Of a stretch of 13,964 bases of DNA, positions 6,112 to 13,741 are shown piece after piece. Position numbers and translations under genes: made by a program. The notes beneath the pieces are model-generated. The model saw only the letters and a list, made by a program, of their open reading frames with translations. It had not been told where the DNA came from and made no database searches. This DNA comes from an uncultured cyanobacterium (GTDB taxonomy: Bacteria > Cyanobacteriota > Vampirovibrionia > Gastranaerophilales > Gastranaerophilaceae), in assembly GCA_947073895.1 (NCBI GenBank), contig CAMTNN010000021.1:1-13964 (forward strand), in the 5' to 3' direction. Numbering within the stretch: position 1 is the first letter of the stretch; every line of letters starts with the position of its first letter.

Positions 6112-7320
6112 CTAAGGTTTTAATACCGCTAATACAAAATCATCCGTAAAGTATTTATTAGCACACTCTTTCAACTCTTCAGGCGTAACTTTTTTAAGAG
6201 CTTCAACAACCTCATTTTGATAATCAAAACGTCTGCCTGAAATTGAATAATATGCCATTAAATTTGCTTGCTGGGAATTGGTTTCGGTAATAAACTGCTG
6301 TTTGCCGATAATATTATTCTTAGCATTATGCAATTCTTCTTCTGAAATCAATTCATTTTTAATTTTTTCGATTTCAATTTTAAACCCTTCGATTGAAGTT
6401 TGAATATTAGAAGGCTCAGTTCCTATATATATACTGAACACCGCACATTTTGAATGATTTTCATAAGAAGTTCTTACGGTATAGGCCAAACCTTTCTTTT
6501 CTCTTAACTCCAAGAACAATCTTGAAGAAAGTCCGCTTGCACCCAAAATCACGTTCAAAAGCATAAGCTTAGGATAGTCTTCGCTTCCAATAGCAGAAAC
6601 TTGCCAACCTTGAATAATCTGCGCTTGCTGAGCATCTGATTTAACAAGCTCTACGTATTCATTTTGAAGACTTTGCGGAACTGTAATTGCAGATTCTTTA
6701 TCAACAGGAGCAGGTAAAAATCCTAATTTTTCATTTAAAGCTTTTTCCGCATTTTCAAAATCTAAATCACCTACAAGAGCCAGTGTTTTTTTAGAGTTTT
6801 CTAAAATATTTCTGTAAGCATTTTTAACATCATCTATAGTTACTTTATCAATTTCATCCAAAATTACTGTACAGCTATGACCGTAAAAATGATTCTTATA
6901 AATAGTTTTTGTAAACAAATCAGAAACTTTAACTTTAGCCGAATCTAATTCTGCTAAAATTTCGCCTTTTAATTTTGCTTTTTCTTTTTCAAATTCTTCA
7001 AAAGTAGAATTTTCGATAATATCTGCAAAAATCGAAAGTGCGAACTCAAAATCTTCATTTAGAGCTACAAAACGGAATCTCAAATAATCGTATTTCATTT
7101 CCGTATAAAGCTCAATTGCATTTTCGTCCAACAGAGTAGACAATTCTTCGGACGAATATTTTTTAGTACCCTTCATCAAAAGACGGTTCATCAATAAATA
7201 CTCACCTGCATATTTTTCAGGCTCAATTATTGAAAAATTCATTGATAAAGCGATTCTCGGTGTATCTTCATTTTTTTTGATACAGGCATTTATGCCGTTA
7301 ATAAGTTTAATTTCTCTCAT
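6112..7320 (-). CDS. M16-family peptidase homologue lacking the HxxEH zinc motif
   Basis: 402 residues, two M16 halves as in processing-peptidase and PqqL-like proteins. In the N-terminal half the family's HFLEHMLFKGT-type sequence reads LLMNRLLMKGT, so residues 42-46 are LLMNR instead of HxxEH: both zinc histidines and the catalytic Glu are absent. The C-terminal half keeps the hallmark GLSSRLFLELREKKGLAYTV (263-282). Such motif-less subunits normally pair with an active M16 partner; none adjoins it here. No signal peptide. The stop is followed at once by the M14 gene, so they are probably cotranscribed with uppS and lpxA. The ribosome site is weak (AACGG), and a possible promoter with -10 at 7328-7333 would place the transcript start at the ATG itself. 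Family is clear; it may be a structural or regulatory subunit. Confidence 0.85.
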   Translation of the reverse strand: MREIKLINGINACIKKNEDTPRIALSMNFSIIEPEKYAGEYLLMNRLLMKGTKKYSSEELSTLLDENAIELYTEMKYDYLRFRFVALNEDFEFALSIFADIIENSTFEEFEKEKAKLKGEILAELDSAKVKVSDLFTKTIYKNHFYGHSCTVILDEIDKVTIDDVKNAYRNILENSKKTLALVGDLDFENAEKALNEKLGFLPAPVDKESAITVPQSLQNEYVELVKSDAQQAQIIQGWQVSAIGSEDYPKLMLLNVILGASGLSSRLFLELREKKGLAYTVRTSYENHSKCAVFSIYIGTEPSNIQTSIEGFKIEIEKIKNELISEEELHNAKNNIIGKQQFITETNSQQANLMAYYSISGRRFDYQNEVVEALKKVTPEELKECANKYFTDDFVLAVLKP

Positions 7321-7428
7321 AACCGTTATTTAATCACAAATCAGCAAAGACTTCAATCATAAATTTATGTAAAAATATTTTAATATATAAGGCATGTTCA
7401 TGATAATATTTATATCAGAGGTTTTAGA
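7321..7428. promoter_or_regulatory. divergent promoter region
   Basis: The 108 bp separate divergent genes. For the - strand, TTGAAG (7351-7356) and TTAAAT (7328-7333) are 17 bases apart. For the + strand, an extended -10-like TGATAATAT (7401-7409) has no good -35; AGAGG precedes ATG 7429 by 7 bases. Individual boxes are weak. Confidence 0.4.
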
Positions 7429-9924
7429 ATGAGAATTTTAGAAGTAAGAGACGGTTTTATAAAATTTGAAACAGAAGAAAAAGTATCATTGTCATCGTTT
7501 TTGCAAATTAATGATACAACAAAACGCTATATTGCACAGGTTATTCAATCCAAAAGAATGGATGGAAAAACATTAGCGTTTGCTAAAATTTTATTTTTAT
7601 ACGACGGAACTTTGAAAAACTATGACAAAAGCCTGCCAAGCAGAAATTCTGAAATATCAGAATTCACATTTGACATTCTAAGCAAATCTCTTAGTTATAA
7701 CATTCCTATTATTGCAGGGAAATTTATTGATAACAGCATTGATATTCCAATGGATAAAAACTGTTTCAATAAAAAAATGTTTATCAGCGTAGATACTCCA
7801 AAATCTAATAACAGAATTATTTCAAACCTCAAAAAACAATTCTCATACCTCGGGAAAGTTCTTGTTATTGATATGCTTGGAGTTATCGAAGGACAAAAAT
7901 ATACTGCAGGAGTAGACTTTAAACTTCCATTGAACACTGAATCATTAAAATTCATGTTCGAAGATTGCTTGAACGATGCGACTGCAGATAGTAAAAGCCT
8001 TATTAAAGAAATATTTGATGACTTAGCTGAATATTCTAAAAGTGTACCGTTTCTACCGTTTGATGTTCTAAAATCAATCGTTGACGATATGGTAGACAAA
8101 CAGCACATATTCAAACTTCTTGTCTTAAAAAACAAACTTGCAAAATTTGCACAACAGGGTTATTTTGCAGCAACAGTGCCTGATGCTCAAAACCTCAACA
8201 AAATTTTAAACGAAAATGATGTTGTAATTGATTTATCAAAGCTTGATACAACATTCCAGAACAGATATCTTGAAACAATTTATTCGTTCCTCAATAACGA
8301 AACTCAAGTGTTTTTAGAAGTTTCTAACTCTATTAACAAAAAAAATATTAAAAACATTCTTGAGAAAGAATCTGTTTCATCTGTTTTTGTAACACATTCC
8401 AAGTTCAAATACATTAATGAAATCAAGTCAATGTTTGATAATTTTATAATAGAACCTTCTTATACAAACAACGAAGTGTTTAAAATTTATTCAACATTCT
8501 TGAACTCAATGCCTAAGGAAACTTATCTGCTTGTTGGAGAAGGAACTAACTATATTCCGTTTGTTTCATCCCTTGAAGCAATTATGAATATTCCTGAGCT
8601 GCCGGCAGAAGAACCTATTGTTGTTGAAGAGCCGGAAGAAATCACTTTAAATGAAGAAGAACTGAGTACTGATGAAACTACAGAGGAAATTATTGAAGAA
8701 GATATAACTGAAGAGCCAGAGGAAGCAGAAGAGCCTGTTATTGAAGAAGCAGAAATTATCTCAGAAGAAGTTATTCAACAAAAAGCGAATGAATTAATTA
8801 GTAAACTAACAGAAGATGAACCTGCAGAAACCTCAGGAAATCTCTTTGCAGAAGAGGAAGAAAACACAGAGGGTCTTTCCTATGAAACAGAATTAGAGCT
8901 TTCTTTAGGCGAAGAAGACGAAGAAGAGCCGGAAGAAGTTGAGGAAATCACCGAAGAGACTCCGGAAGAGCCTATCGGCAGTTTCAGTGGAGAAAACGAA
9001 TTCCATACAGAAGTTAATGAAATACAAACAGTAGAAGTTCCGGAAGAAATTACAGAGGAAGTTGAAATCGACCCAATAGAAGAAGAACTTCCTGAAGAAG
9101 AAGAAATTATCGAAACTGATAATGAATTAGTTGAGGAAGAAGAAGATCTTCAGACAATAGAAATACCTGACGAAATTTCTGATTTAACAGACGAAATTGA
9201 ACTTGAGGCTACAGAAGAGTTATCCGAACTCGATGCTGATGATTCTTTTGCTGATAGAATGAATATTGATACAGACTCCATAGGATTTAAAGAATATTCT
9301 GAAGAAGAGCCTGAAGTTATTCCTCTTGAAGAAAACGATTCGTTAGACGAAATCATAGAACTTGATGAATCAGAAATCGGTGAAGATACAATCCTTGTTG
9401 ATTTTGAAGATGAAGAACCTTTATCAGAAGAAGATTTAGACGAGCAAATCGTTAAAGATGTTGATAAAGTTTTCACAACAATGAAAGAAGACACCATTTC
9501 GGATTCTGACCTAGATTTTATTGATGAACTAAACAACGAAGAAAACGAGGAATTAGAAGAGTTTTCCGGTTCAATAGAAGAACTTCCTGAATCATTTGAG
9601 GATAATGATGAAGATGAAGGATTTTTAGAAACACTGGAAGAACAAAATGATATTTCTTTGGATGAAGAACCTGAAGACGAAATTTTAGAAACAAAAAACA
9701 CTAAAACACCTATTGTTCCGGTTTATGAAGCAGAAATTCCTCAAGAGGACATTGTAATGTCTGACCCGATTGAACAAGGAGATTTAGTTGTTCATGCAAA
9801 ATATGGTACAGGTACTGTTGAAAAAATGATTAAGTATGGTACCAAAACTTTATTTTCAATAAATTTTGATAATGTCGGAAGACGATTGCTTGACCCTACG
9901 TTAACAGAGATAAAAAAGGCTTAA
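7429..9924 (+). CDS. large fusion: degenerate HerA-like ATPase region, acidic linker, PcrA-type Tudor domain
   Basis: 831 residues, not a recognised named protein. Residues 1-70 look like a small beta-barrel (HAS-barrel type: GFIKFETEE... RYIAQVIQ). Residues about 115-390 follow a HerA/FtsK-like order: KVLVIDMLGVIEG where HerA has a strand ending IDPHGEY, DVVIDLSKLD with a helix, a VFLEV strand where the DEAH box would be, VFVTHS like the sensor strand, and YLLVGEG. No GxxGxGK[ST] Walker A is present, so ATP hydrolysis is doubtful. Residues about 393-760 are extremely Glu/Asp rich and surely disordered. The last 49 residues (QGDLVVHAKYGTGTVEKM..., 783-831) resemble the Tudor-like tail of PcrA/UvrD helicases that binds RNA polymerase. 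Start: ATG with AGAGG 7 bases upstream. era begins 4 bp later. Domain assignments are by eye: Tudor likely, HerA-like moderate. Confidence 0.7.
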   Translation: MRILEVRDGFIKFETEEKVSLSSFLQINDTTKRYIAQVIQSKRMDGKTLAFAKILFLYDGTLKNYDKSLPSRNSEISEFTFDILSKSLSYNIPIIAGKFIDNSIDIPMDKNCFNKKMFISVDTPKSNNRIISNLKKQFSYLGKVLVIDMLGVIEGQKYTAGVDFKLPLNTESLKFMFEDCLNDATADSKSLIKEIFDDLAEYSKSVPFLPFDVLKSIVDDMVDKQHIFKLLVLKNKLAKFAQQGYFAATVPDAQNLNKILNENDVVIDLSKLDTTFQNRYLETIYSFLNNETQVFLEVSNSINKKNIKNILEKESVSSVFVTHSKFKYINEIKSMFDNFIIEPSYTNNEVFKIYSTFLNSMPKETYLLVGEGTNYIPFVSSLEAIMNIPELPAEEPIVVEEPEEITLNEEELSTDETTEEIIEEDITEEPEEAEEPVIEEAEIISEEVIQQKANELISKLTEDEPAETSGNLFAEEEENTEGLSYETELELSLGEEDEEEPEEVEEITEETPEEPIGSFSGENEFHTEVNEIQTVEVPEEITEEVEIDPIEEELPEEEEIIETDNELVEEEEDLQTIEIPDEISDLTDEIELEATEELSELDADDSFADRMNIDTDSIGFKEYSEEEPEVIPLEENDSLDEIIELDESEIGEDTILVDFEDEEPLSEEDLDEQIVKDVDKVFTTMKEDTISDSDLDFIDELNNEENEELEEFSGSIEELPESFEDNDEDEGFLETLEEQNDISLDEEPEDEILETKNTKTPIVPVYEAEIPQEDIVMSDPIEQGDLVVHAKYGTGTVEKMIKYGTKTLFSINFDNVGRRLLDPTLTEIKKA

Positions 9925-9928
9925 GATT

Positions 9929-10825
9929 ATGAAATGTGGATTTGTATCAATTATAGGAAGACCAAACGTAGGTAAATCAACTCTTTTGAATCAAATATTA
10001 GGACAAAAGATTGTTATAACAACAGATAAAGCTCAAACAACAAGAAAACGAATCAAAGGTATTTTAACCGAAGATGAAGGACAGATTATTTTTGTTGATA
10101 CACCGGGAGTTCACAGACCTTTGAATAAGTTGGGTGAGTTTTTGATGGATGAAGCAAAATTTGCGCTTCCTGATGCCGACTTGATTTTGTTTTTAGTCGA
10201 CGGTTCAGAGCCTGCCGGCAAAGGGGATAAGTGGATTGTTGAAAATCTGCTGAAAGAAACAAAAACTCCGATAATCCTTGTAATGAACAAGGTTGATAAA
10301 GTTAAAAATCAACAAAAAGTTGAAGAAAATCTTATGTCATATAAGCTTATGTTTGAAGAAAATATTCCTGTAGTAAGAATTTCAGCTAAAACAGGGCGAA
10401 ATAAGGATACGTTACTAACAAACATTTATAAGAAACTTCCGGAAGGTGAAAAATTATATCCCGATGATGTAGTGACAGAAGAGAGTATGCGTTCTGTTGC
10501 GGAAGAAATTGTTAGAGAAAAAATTCTTCTGAATACTCAAGATGAAATTCCGCATTCTGTTGCAATTACTATTGATAAATACGAAGAAACAGAAGAAATT
10601 GACCGTATTTATGCAACAATCTACTGTGAACAGAAAAGTCAAAAAGGAATTCTTATAGGAAAAGGCGGTTCATTGCTAAAAAAAATAGGAACAGAAGCCC
10701 GTCTTGAACTGGAAGAAATTGTTGATAAAAAAGTATTTTTATCTCTTGAAGTTAAAATCGAAAAAGATTGGAGAAAAAAAGATAAAGTTTTGAAAAATTT
10801 TGGTTACATAAGTGACAAAAAATAA
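9929..10825 (+). CDS. era: GTPase Era, 30S ribosome assembly factor
   Basis: 298 residues, the standard Era length. Era binds GTP and the 3' end of 16S rRNA and helps mature the small subunit; it acts in the cytosol and at the membrane face. G domain: G1 GRPNVGKS (10-17), G2 QTTR (36-39), G3 DTPG (57-60), G4 NKVD (120-123), G5 SAK (152-154). The KH domain follows, with LIGKGGSLLKKIG (242-254) as its RNA-binding turn; KDWRKKDKVLKNFGY is the usual Era end. It starts 4 bp after the preceding stop, with AAGG inside the end of that gene, so the two are surely cotranscribed. The downstream gene follows after 46 bp with no terminator between. Call is firm. Confidence 0.97.
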   Translation: MKCGFVSIIGRPNVGKSTLLNQILGQKIVITTDKAQTTRKRIKGILTEDEGQIIFVDTPGVHRPLNKLGEFLMDEAKFALPDADLILFLVDGSEPAGKGDKWIVENLLKETKTPIILVMNKVDKVKNQQKVEENLMSYKLMFEENIPVVRISAKTGRNKDTLLTNIYKKLPEGEKLYPDDVVTEESMRSVAEEIVREKILLNTQDEIPHSVAITIDKYEETEEIDRIYATIYCEQKSQKGILIGKGGSLLKKIGTEARLELEEIVDKKVFLSLEVKIEKDWRKKDKVLKNFGYISDKK

Positions 10826-10871
10826 AATTTACGTGTTTTAGTATTAGTGTGTGTAAAGAAAAGGTGTCGTT

Positions 10872-12341
10872 TTGATTAAATTAACAACAAGCAGCCCATT
10901 AAACGGGATTAATAATTATCAGAATTATTTTACAAAAAAGAAAGTAGAGAGCAAATCTGTAGAAGTACCTCAAGAAAACAAATTCGGAGTATACGATTCG
11001 CAGCTGGCTAAAATTAACAAGGCAAAACTTTCATTCAAAGGATATTACGGAGATCAGCAACCTCTAAAAAAACTTTTTTACCACGTATCCGGAAAGAACG
11101 CTGTTTATGAAGACGGTTGGACACACGGACATCTTTATCAAGCAGGCATAAAAAAATGGGTAAACGCACACCCCGCAGAACTTTTAAAACGAACCGCTGA
11201 ACAGGCAGTTCAATCAATTTGCACACTTATTAAACCTGCAAACCAGTATCCGGGAATTCCTCCATATATTCCATCTCCAAACTTCGGTGACAAATGGGGA
11301 AGACGTGCTAACTATATAGAAATTAATCCGAGAATTGTTGCAAAATACGAAAACGGGAAAGTTTCAGAAGGTTTATTACAAACAATGAAATTATTACCTG
11401 CAATACCGACTTCACCAAATTCTTTTGCAAACTGCATCGTTTTATCTCAACTGTATCCGTCTTTTTACGGCGACGGATACGGAGACGCTGATTCTTTATA
11501 CTGCACTGATTTGCATAAAGGAATTAGCAAAACTCTTACCAGCGAAGGTTTATATGGAAAAATGGGTGATGACGAGCAGGTAAAAGCATTCAATGATGCA
11601 GCTCATTTACTTGGATTCAAAACAGGATTCAGAATGCCTCTTTCTGCAGGACAGCTAAGAGTTCAAGGGCAGGGTTTTGACTGGTATCACCACGAAAAAG
11701 CATTTATTGATGCCTGTGTATGGGCAATTGAACTCGGATTTGATGCAATATATTTTGATAGTGCAAAACATATTACAGACGGAAACGGCTATTGCGGAAT
11801 AGGAGCGCTTCCAAACAAAGGTCAAATGTCTTATATTCTATACGACATTCGACAGAGAACAGGCAGACACGATATCGCGTTCATAGGTGAAAAATGCGAT
11901 AATCGTCAGGAATATAAAGAAATGGGATTCACAGCAGGCACTGACTGGGGAAAAGCCGACAACTTTGAAAGCGTAAGATGGGAATCTCAAAATCAAGCAT
12001 GGTCAGGCGAATACGCAGCCGGTCCGGAAGTATCAAACGACAATGATAACGGCGGTCCTGATTTTAACACAAGATTAAACAGAATCAATTCCTGTTTATT
12101 TGGATACAATAATGTCGGGGAAAAACTGCCGAGTTATATGCAATTACACGACATTATGCCTTTATCACCATTTTCCAATACACACGATTTAATGATGCGT
12201 ACTCAACAAATGAGTGGTTCCGGAGCTTGGACAGAATGCGAAAGACATTGGGACGGTGCATTCAATACATCATGGGAAGCAAATGAATACAGACAAAATG
12301 TTTACCACATATTTGAAAACTTTATCAAAACCAGAGGTTGA
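10872..12341 (+). CDS. degenerate GH13-like TIM-barrel protein
   Basis: 489 residues from a TTG start supported by AAGGTG 5 bases upstream. Residues 1-60 are a low-complexity tail ending in LSFKGYYGD; the rest resembles an alpha-amylase barrel. Three catalytic-type acids align with GH13: D296 in FDAIYFDSAKH, E340 in AFIGEKC, and H438-D439 in FSNTHD. However, the family's invariant Arg two residues before the nucleophile is Y294, and the motif I Asp is R254 (GFRMPLS). The protein stops about 50 residues after motif IV, lacking the last barrel strand and domain C that the glycosidase at the left edge has. No signal peptide is visible. It may be inactive, a binding protein, or an enzyme with altered chemistry. 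The promoter of the next transcript overlaps its TGA stop. Confidence 0.7.
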   Translation: MIKLTTSSPLNGINNYQNYFTKKKVESKSVEVPQENKFGVYDSQLAKINKAKLSFKGYYGDQQPLKKLFYHVSGKNAVYEDGWTHGHLYQAGIKKWVNAHPAELLKRTAEQAVQSICTLIKPANQYPGIPPYIPSPNFGDKWGRRANYIEINPRIVAKYENGKVSEGLLQTMKLLPAIPTSPNSFANCIVLSQLYPSFYGDGYGDADSLYCTDLHKGISKTLTSEGLYGKMGDDEQVKAFNDAAHLLGFKTGFRMPLSAGQLRVQGQGFDWYHHEKAFIDACVWAIELGFDAIYFDSAKHITDGNGYCGIGALPNKGQMSYILYDIRQRTGRHDIAFIGEKCDNRQEYKEMGFTAGTDWGKADNFESVRWESQNQAWSGEYAAGPEVSNDNDNGGPDFNTRLNRINSCLFGYNNVGEKLPSYMQLHDIMPLSPFSNTHDLMMRTQQMSGSGAWTECERHWDGAFNTSWEANEYRQNVYHIFENFIKTRG

Positions 12342-12366
12342 CGATTTAAAACAACCGTGTTATTAT
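12338..12366 (+). promoter_or_regulatory. sigma70-type promoter with extended -10
   Basis: -35 TTGACG (12338-12343, containing the TGA stop of the preceding gene), 17-base spacer, -10 TATTAT (12361-12366) preceded by TGT. The predicted start near 12373 is just ahead of an AAAGGG ribosome site. It matches the fabI promoter in -10, TG extension and spacing. Confidence 0.7.
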
Positions 12367-12386
12367 CAGCTAACAAAGGGATTATT

Positions 12387-12470
12387 ATGACATATATCTT
12401 TATAAAAAAACATCATAACTCACATACAAACCCGAAAGGGCGCGGAGTTTTGATGTCCCCAATTATATAA
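12387..12470 (+). CDS. 27-residue ORF, possible leader peptide
   Basis: ATG to TAA, 27 codons, with AAAGGG (12375-12380) 6 bases before the ATG and a strong promoter just upstream. The peptide reads MTYIFIKKHHNSHTN then NPKGRGVLMSPII-like residues. Its second half is the left arm and loop of a long hairpin (12431-12492), and the stop lies at the top of that hairpin, so translation would control its folding. This is the layout of a leader peptide. The ORF is also in frame with the preceding GH13-like gene, so the alternative is a remnant of that gene's lost 3' end. No homologue is recognised. Confidence 0.4.
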   Translation: MTYIFIKKHHNSHTNPKGRGVLMSPII

Positions 12471-12492
12471 CTCCGTTATGTGCTCTTTCGGG
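12431..12492 (+). promoter_or_regulatory. three-part leader hairpin
   Basis: Helices: CCCGAAAG with CTTTCGGG (12431-12438/12485-12492), GCGC with GTGC (12440-12443/12480-12483, one G-U), GGAGTT with AACTCC (12444-12449/12469-12474), a GTTAT bulge and a 19-base loop. No T-run follows on either strand, so it is not a classical terminator; it lies 47 bases before the next gene and matches no riboswitch I know. Confidence 0.6.
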
Positions 12493-12539
12493 ATATTTAG
12501 AGGGATGTAAAGAGTACACAAAATGGAGAAAAATTAAAA

Positions 12540-13733
12540 ATGTCATTAGTAAATGTAATATCAGCAATCGGTAATAATTCAAGCATTTATCCGCTACTTG
12601 TAAGGGACTGCGGAATTGAAATTCCGTCTAAAGTAGGCATGACTTATACTCAGAATCTTAAAGATTCTAAACAAATGGCAAACAATGCTGTTCGAGAACG
12701 TTTAATCGATGAATACGGAACATCTGCAATATGGCTAGGCGGAATTCCTTTAATGGATTGGTTATGCGATAAAGGAATCAAAAAACTAGGTTATAATCCT
12801 AAAATTAACTCTGCTTTATTCAAAGAAAACAATAAACAGGGAATGCAATTGAATATTGATAAATTTAAAGAATACGCGCCAAAAGAAGTTAAGGAAATGG
12901 AAAAAGTTCTAAAAAACAAAAAGACCTTTGAAAGACTTCTTGCTGGTAAATTTATACTTTCAACCGCAATTCCTGTGGCATTAATGGGATATTTTTTACC
13001 AAAAGCGAATTTTGCTTTAACAGATAAAATCAGAGAGAAACAAAAAGCGAAAGAAGAAATTAAAGCCGGTAATAATCCAACTTTCAAAGGAGGAGCAATA
13101 ACCGCGTTAGCTAATATGTCTACAGTTAACAAAATGGCTGTAACAGATGGAGGTTTAACTGTTGGTCGTGTAGCTACTGCAAGAAACAAGTTTGAAAAAA
13201 TGGAAATGGCATTCAAGATGGGCGGTATGATGTTTCTAAACTTCGTTGCACCGCTTTTACTAGCAGAAGGATTGGACAAATTATCAGGAAAACTTTTCAA
13301 TACAAATGTTAATCTTGATCCGAAAATCCTAAACGACAAAGAATTCATAAAATCAATCAAAGAAGGAACATTAAAACTTCCACAAGAAGACATAATCGAA
13401 TTCTTAGACAAAAACCCGGATGAAAAATTTTCAAAAATGGTTCAGAAGTACTGTGGCGTAAACTATCTTGAAAACGGCAAAAGAGACCCGCGTTCTTATG
13501 TTGACGAAAAGAAAATCAAAGCTTTCCAAAAAGAAATTGAAAAATTCGCAACTCAAGCTAAATCAAGCGGTGACATAGAAAAATTCGCAAAAAAAGCTCT
13601 AAAAGTAAAATCAGGTAACATTATAGCAAACGTAGCAATAAGCAGCTTCCTACTCGCAGTAGCTCTACCAAAAGTTACATTCATGCTCCGCAAAAAAGTC
13701 ACCGGCTCCGACGCCGAACCCGGTCTTTTATAA
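12540..13733 (+). CDS. membrane protein of unknown function with an FKG motif
   Basis: 397 residues; family not recognised. GGAG lies 11 bases before the ATG, a little far. Hydrophobic stretches that could be membrane segments or buried helices: about 62-76 (TSAIWLGGIPLMDWL), 133-154, 224-244 and 359-382. Between them are charged, Lys-rich helices (116-130, 161-176, 323-356). Residues 180-184 read PTFKG, the motif also found as LSFKG in the GH13-like protein upstream. No signal peptide at the N-terminus. The last 13 or so codons (GTC ACC GGC TCC GAC GCC...) are much richer in C-ending codons than the rest, and a weak hairpin (ACCGG/CCGGT, 13701-13724) followed by CTTTTA overlaps them. The intergenic repeat starts 8 bases after the stop. 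The gene is led by its own promoter, short ORF and hairpin. Confidence 0.75.
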   Translation: MSLVNVISAIGNNSSIYPLLVRDCGIEIPSKVGMTYTQNLKDSKQMANNAVRERLIDEYGTSAIWLGGIPLMDWLCDKGIKKLGYNPKINSALFKENNKQGMQLNIDKFKEYAPKEVKEMEKVLKNKKTFERLLAGKFILSTAIPVALMGYFLPKANFALTDKIREKQKAKEEIKAGNNPTFKGGAITALANMSTVNKMAVTDGGLTVGRVATARNKFEKMEMAFKMGGMMFLNFVAPLLLAEGLDKLSGKLFNTNVNLDPKILNDKEFIKSIKEGTLKLPQEDIIEFLDKNPDEKFSKMVQKYCGVNYLENGKRDPRSYVDEKKIKAFQKEIEKFATQAKSSGDIEKFAKKALKVKSGNIIANVAISSFLLAVALPKVTFMLRKKVTGSDAEPGLL

Positions 13734-13741
13734 CAAGGGGG

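Noticed and set aside
7695..8135. - strand ORF of 146 codons
   Set aside because: Lies wholly antisense to the well-supported 831-residue gene, with no ribosome site or family resemblance.
9150..9701. Ser-rich - strand ORF of 183 codons
   Set aside because: It is the complement of the Glu-rich GAA/GAG tract of the + strand gene, which yields Ser/Phe codons without stops.
12791..13411. - strand ORF of 206 codons
   Set aside because: Antisense to the membrane protein gene, which has the better composition and leader signals.
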